A DNA stretch of 13,423 nt from contig CAZMHN010000019.1 in NCBI GenBank assembly GCA_964566145.1, positions 1-13,423 of the forward strand, given 5' to 3'. The DNA comes from CAZMHN01 sp964566145 (lineage in GTDB: Bacteria > Patescibacteriota > Patescibacteriia > Veblenbacterales > UBA10138). A program made the translations under genes and the position numbers. The notes beneath the pieces were generated by a model. The model had not been told where the DNA came from, ran no database searches, and saw nothing but the letters and a program-made list of their open reading frames with translations. Positions within the stretch are counted from its first letter, which is position 1. Every line of letters begins with the position of its first letter. Of this stretch, positions 13,253 through 13,423 are shown one piece after another.

Positions 13253-13423
13253 CTATACCGCCGCGACTTCCTTCACCTGAGGAAGCGCTTTTTTCAAAGC
13301 CTCCTCCAGTCCGAACTTCAGCGTTATCTGCGACAAACTGCATCCCTCGCAGGCGCCTTCCAATCGCACCCGCACCAGGCCGGTAGCCTCGTCAAAATCC
13401 ACGAACGTAATGCTCCCGCCGTG
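13253..13423 (-). CDS. NifU-like Fe-S cluster scaffold protein, C-terminal part
   Basis: The gene is cut by the right edge; the last 56 codons and a TAG stop are visible. The peptide begins HGGSITFVDFD, continues with LVRVRLEGACEGCSLSQIT, and ends KKALPQVKEVAAV. HGG, the GAC-x-x-C pair (C25 and C28 of the visible part) and the final V-x-x-V strand are the signature of the NifU C-terminal domain. This domain holds a transient 4Fe-4S cluster in Fe-S protein maturation. Whether the gene is a stand-alone domain of about 75-80 residues or a longer NifU/Nfu protein cannot be seen. It faces the pilus operon and has no evident functional tie to it. Confidence 0.88.
   Translation of the reverse strand, partial: HGGSITFVDFDEATGLVRVRLEGACEGCSLSQITLKFGLEEALKKALPQVKEVAAV

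Noticed and set aside
1..13423. CRISPR array, tRNA, rRNA, insertion sequence or attachment site
   Set aside because: No regular spaced repeats, cloverleaf, transposase motif or terminal inverted repeats were seen on reading both strands.

Overview
The window is a GC-rich bacterial chromosomal segment with two divergent gene clusters and the tail of a third transcript. It most likely comes from the Candidate Phyla Radiation (Patescibacteria), perhaps a Parcubacteria-type lineage. That placement is an inference. It rests on the compact gene spacing, scarce Shine-Dalgarno sequences, MurD and MraY motif variants, a pilus operon with no secretin gene, and large pilin-like proteins whose domain pattern I associate with Patescibacteria. 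No rRNA or tRNA is present to test it.

Left part, minus strand (1-3496): a cell-wall and division (dcw-type) operon reading small membrane protein, mraY, murD, ftsW. The ftsW gene runs off the left edge. The genes overlap or lie within 12 bases of each other. They make lipid I (MraY), add D-glutamate to UDP-MurNAc-L-Ala (MurD) and polymerise septal glycan (FtsW), so the cell makes peptidoglycan.

Divergent regulatory region (3497-3642): this holds a candidate sigma70-type promoter for each direction and a strong Shine-Dalgarno sequence unusually far from the pilB start. It is the longest stretch without a gene; no gap exceeds 300 bases.

Right part, plus strand (3643-13216): a type IV pilus operon. 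It holds pilB (assembly ATPase), pilC (platform protein), three pilin-like genes (a 608-residue PilV-type adhesin-like protein, a 213-residue PilJ/PilW-like minor pilin and a 485-residue PilX/GspK-like protein), then pilM, pilN, pilO and a small single-span protein with a DPF motif. An extended -10 promoter precedes pilM. The last four genes overlap as ATGA, and a strong hairpin terminator follows. No pilQ, pilT or short major pilin is present, which suits a pilus assembled through a single membrane with its main pilin encoded elsewhere.

Right edge, minus strand (13253-13423): the C-terminal part of a NifU-like Fe-S scaffold protein, convergent with the pilus operon and sharing the terminator region.

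The most interesting content is the V-J-X trio. It looks like a pilus-tip complex in which one pilin carries an apparent beta-sandwich domain nested inside a carboxypeptidase-regulatory-like fold.
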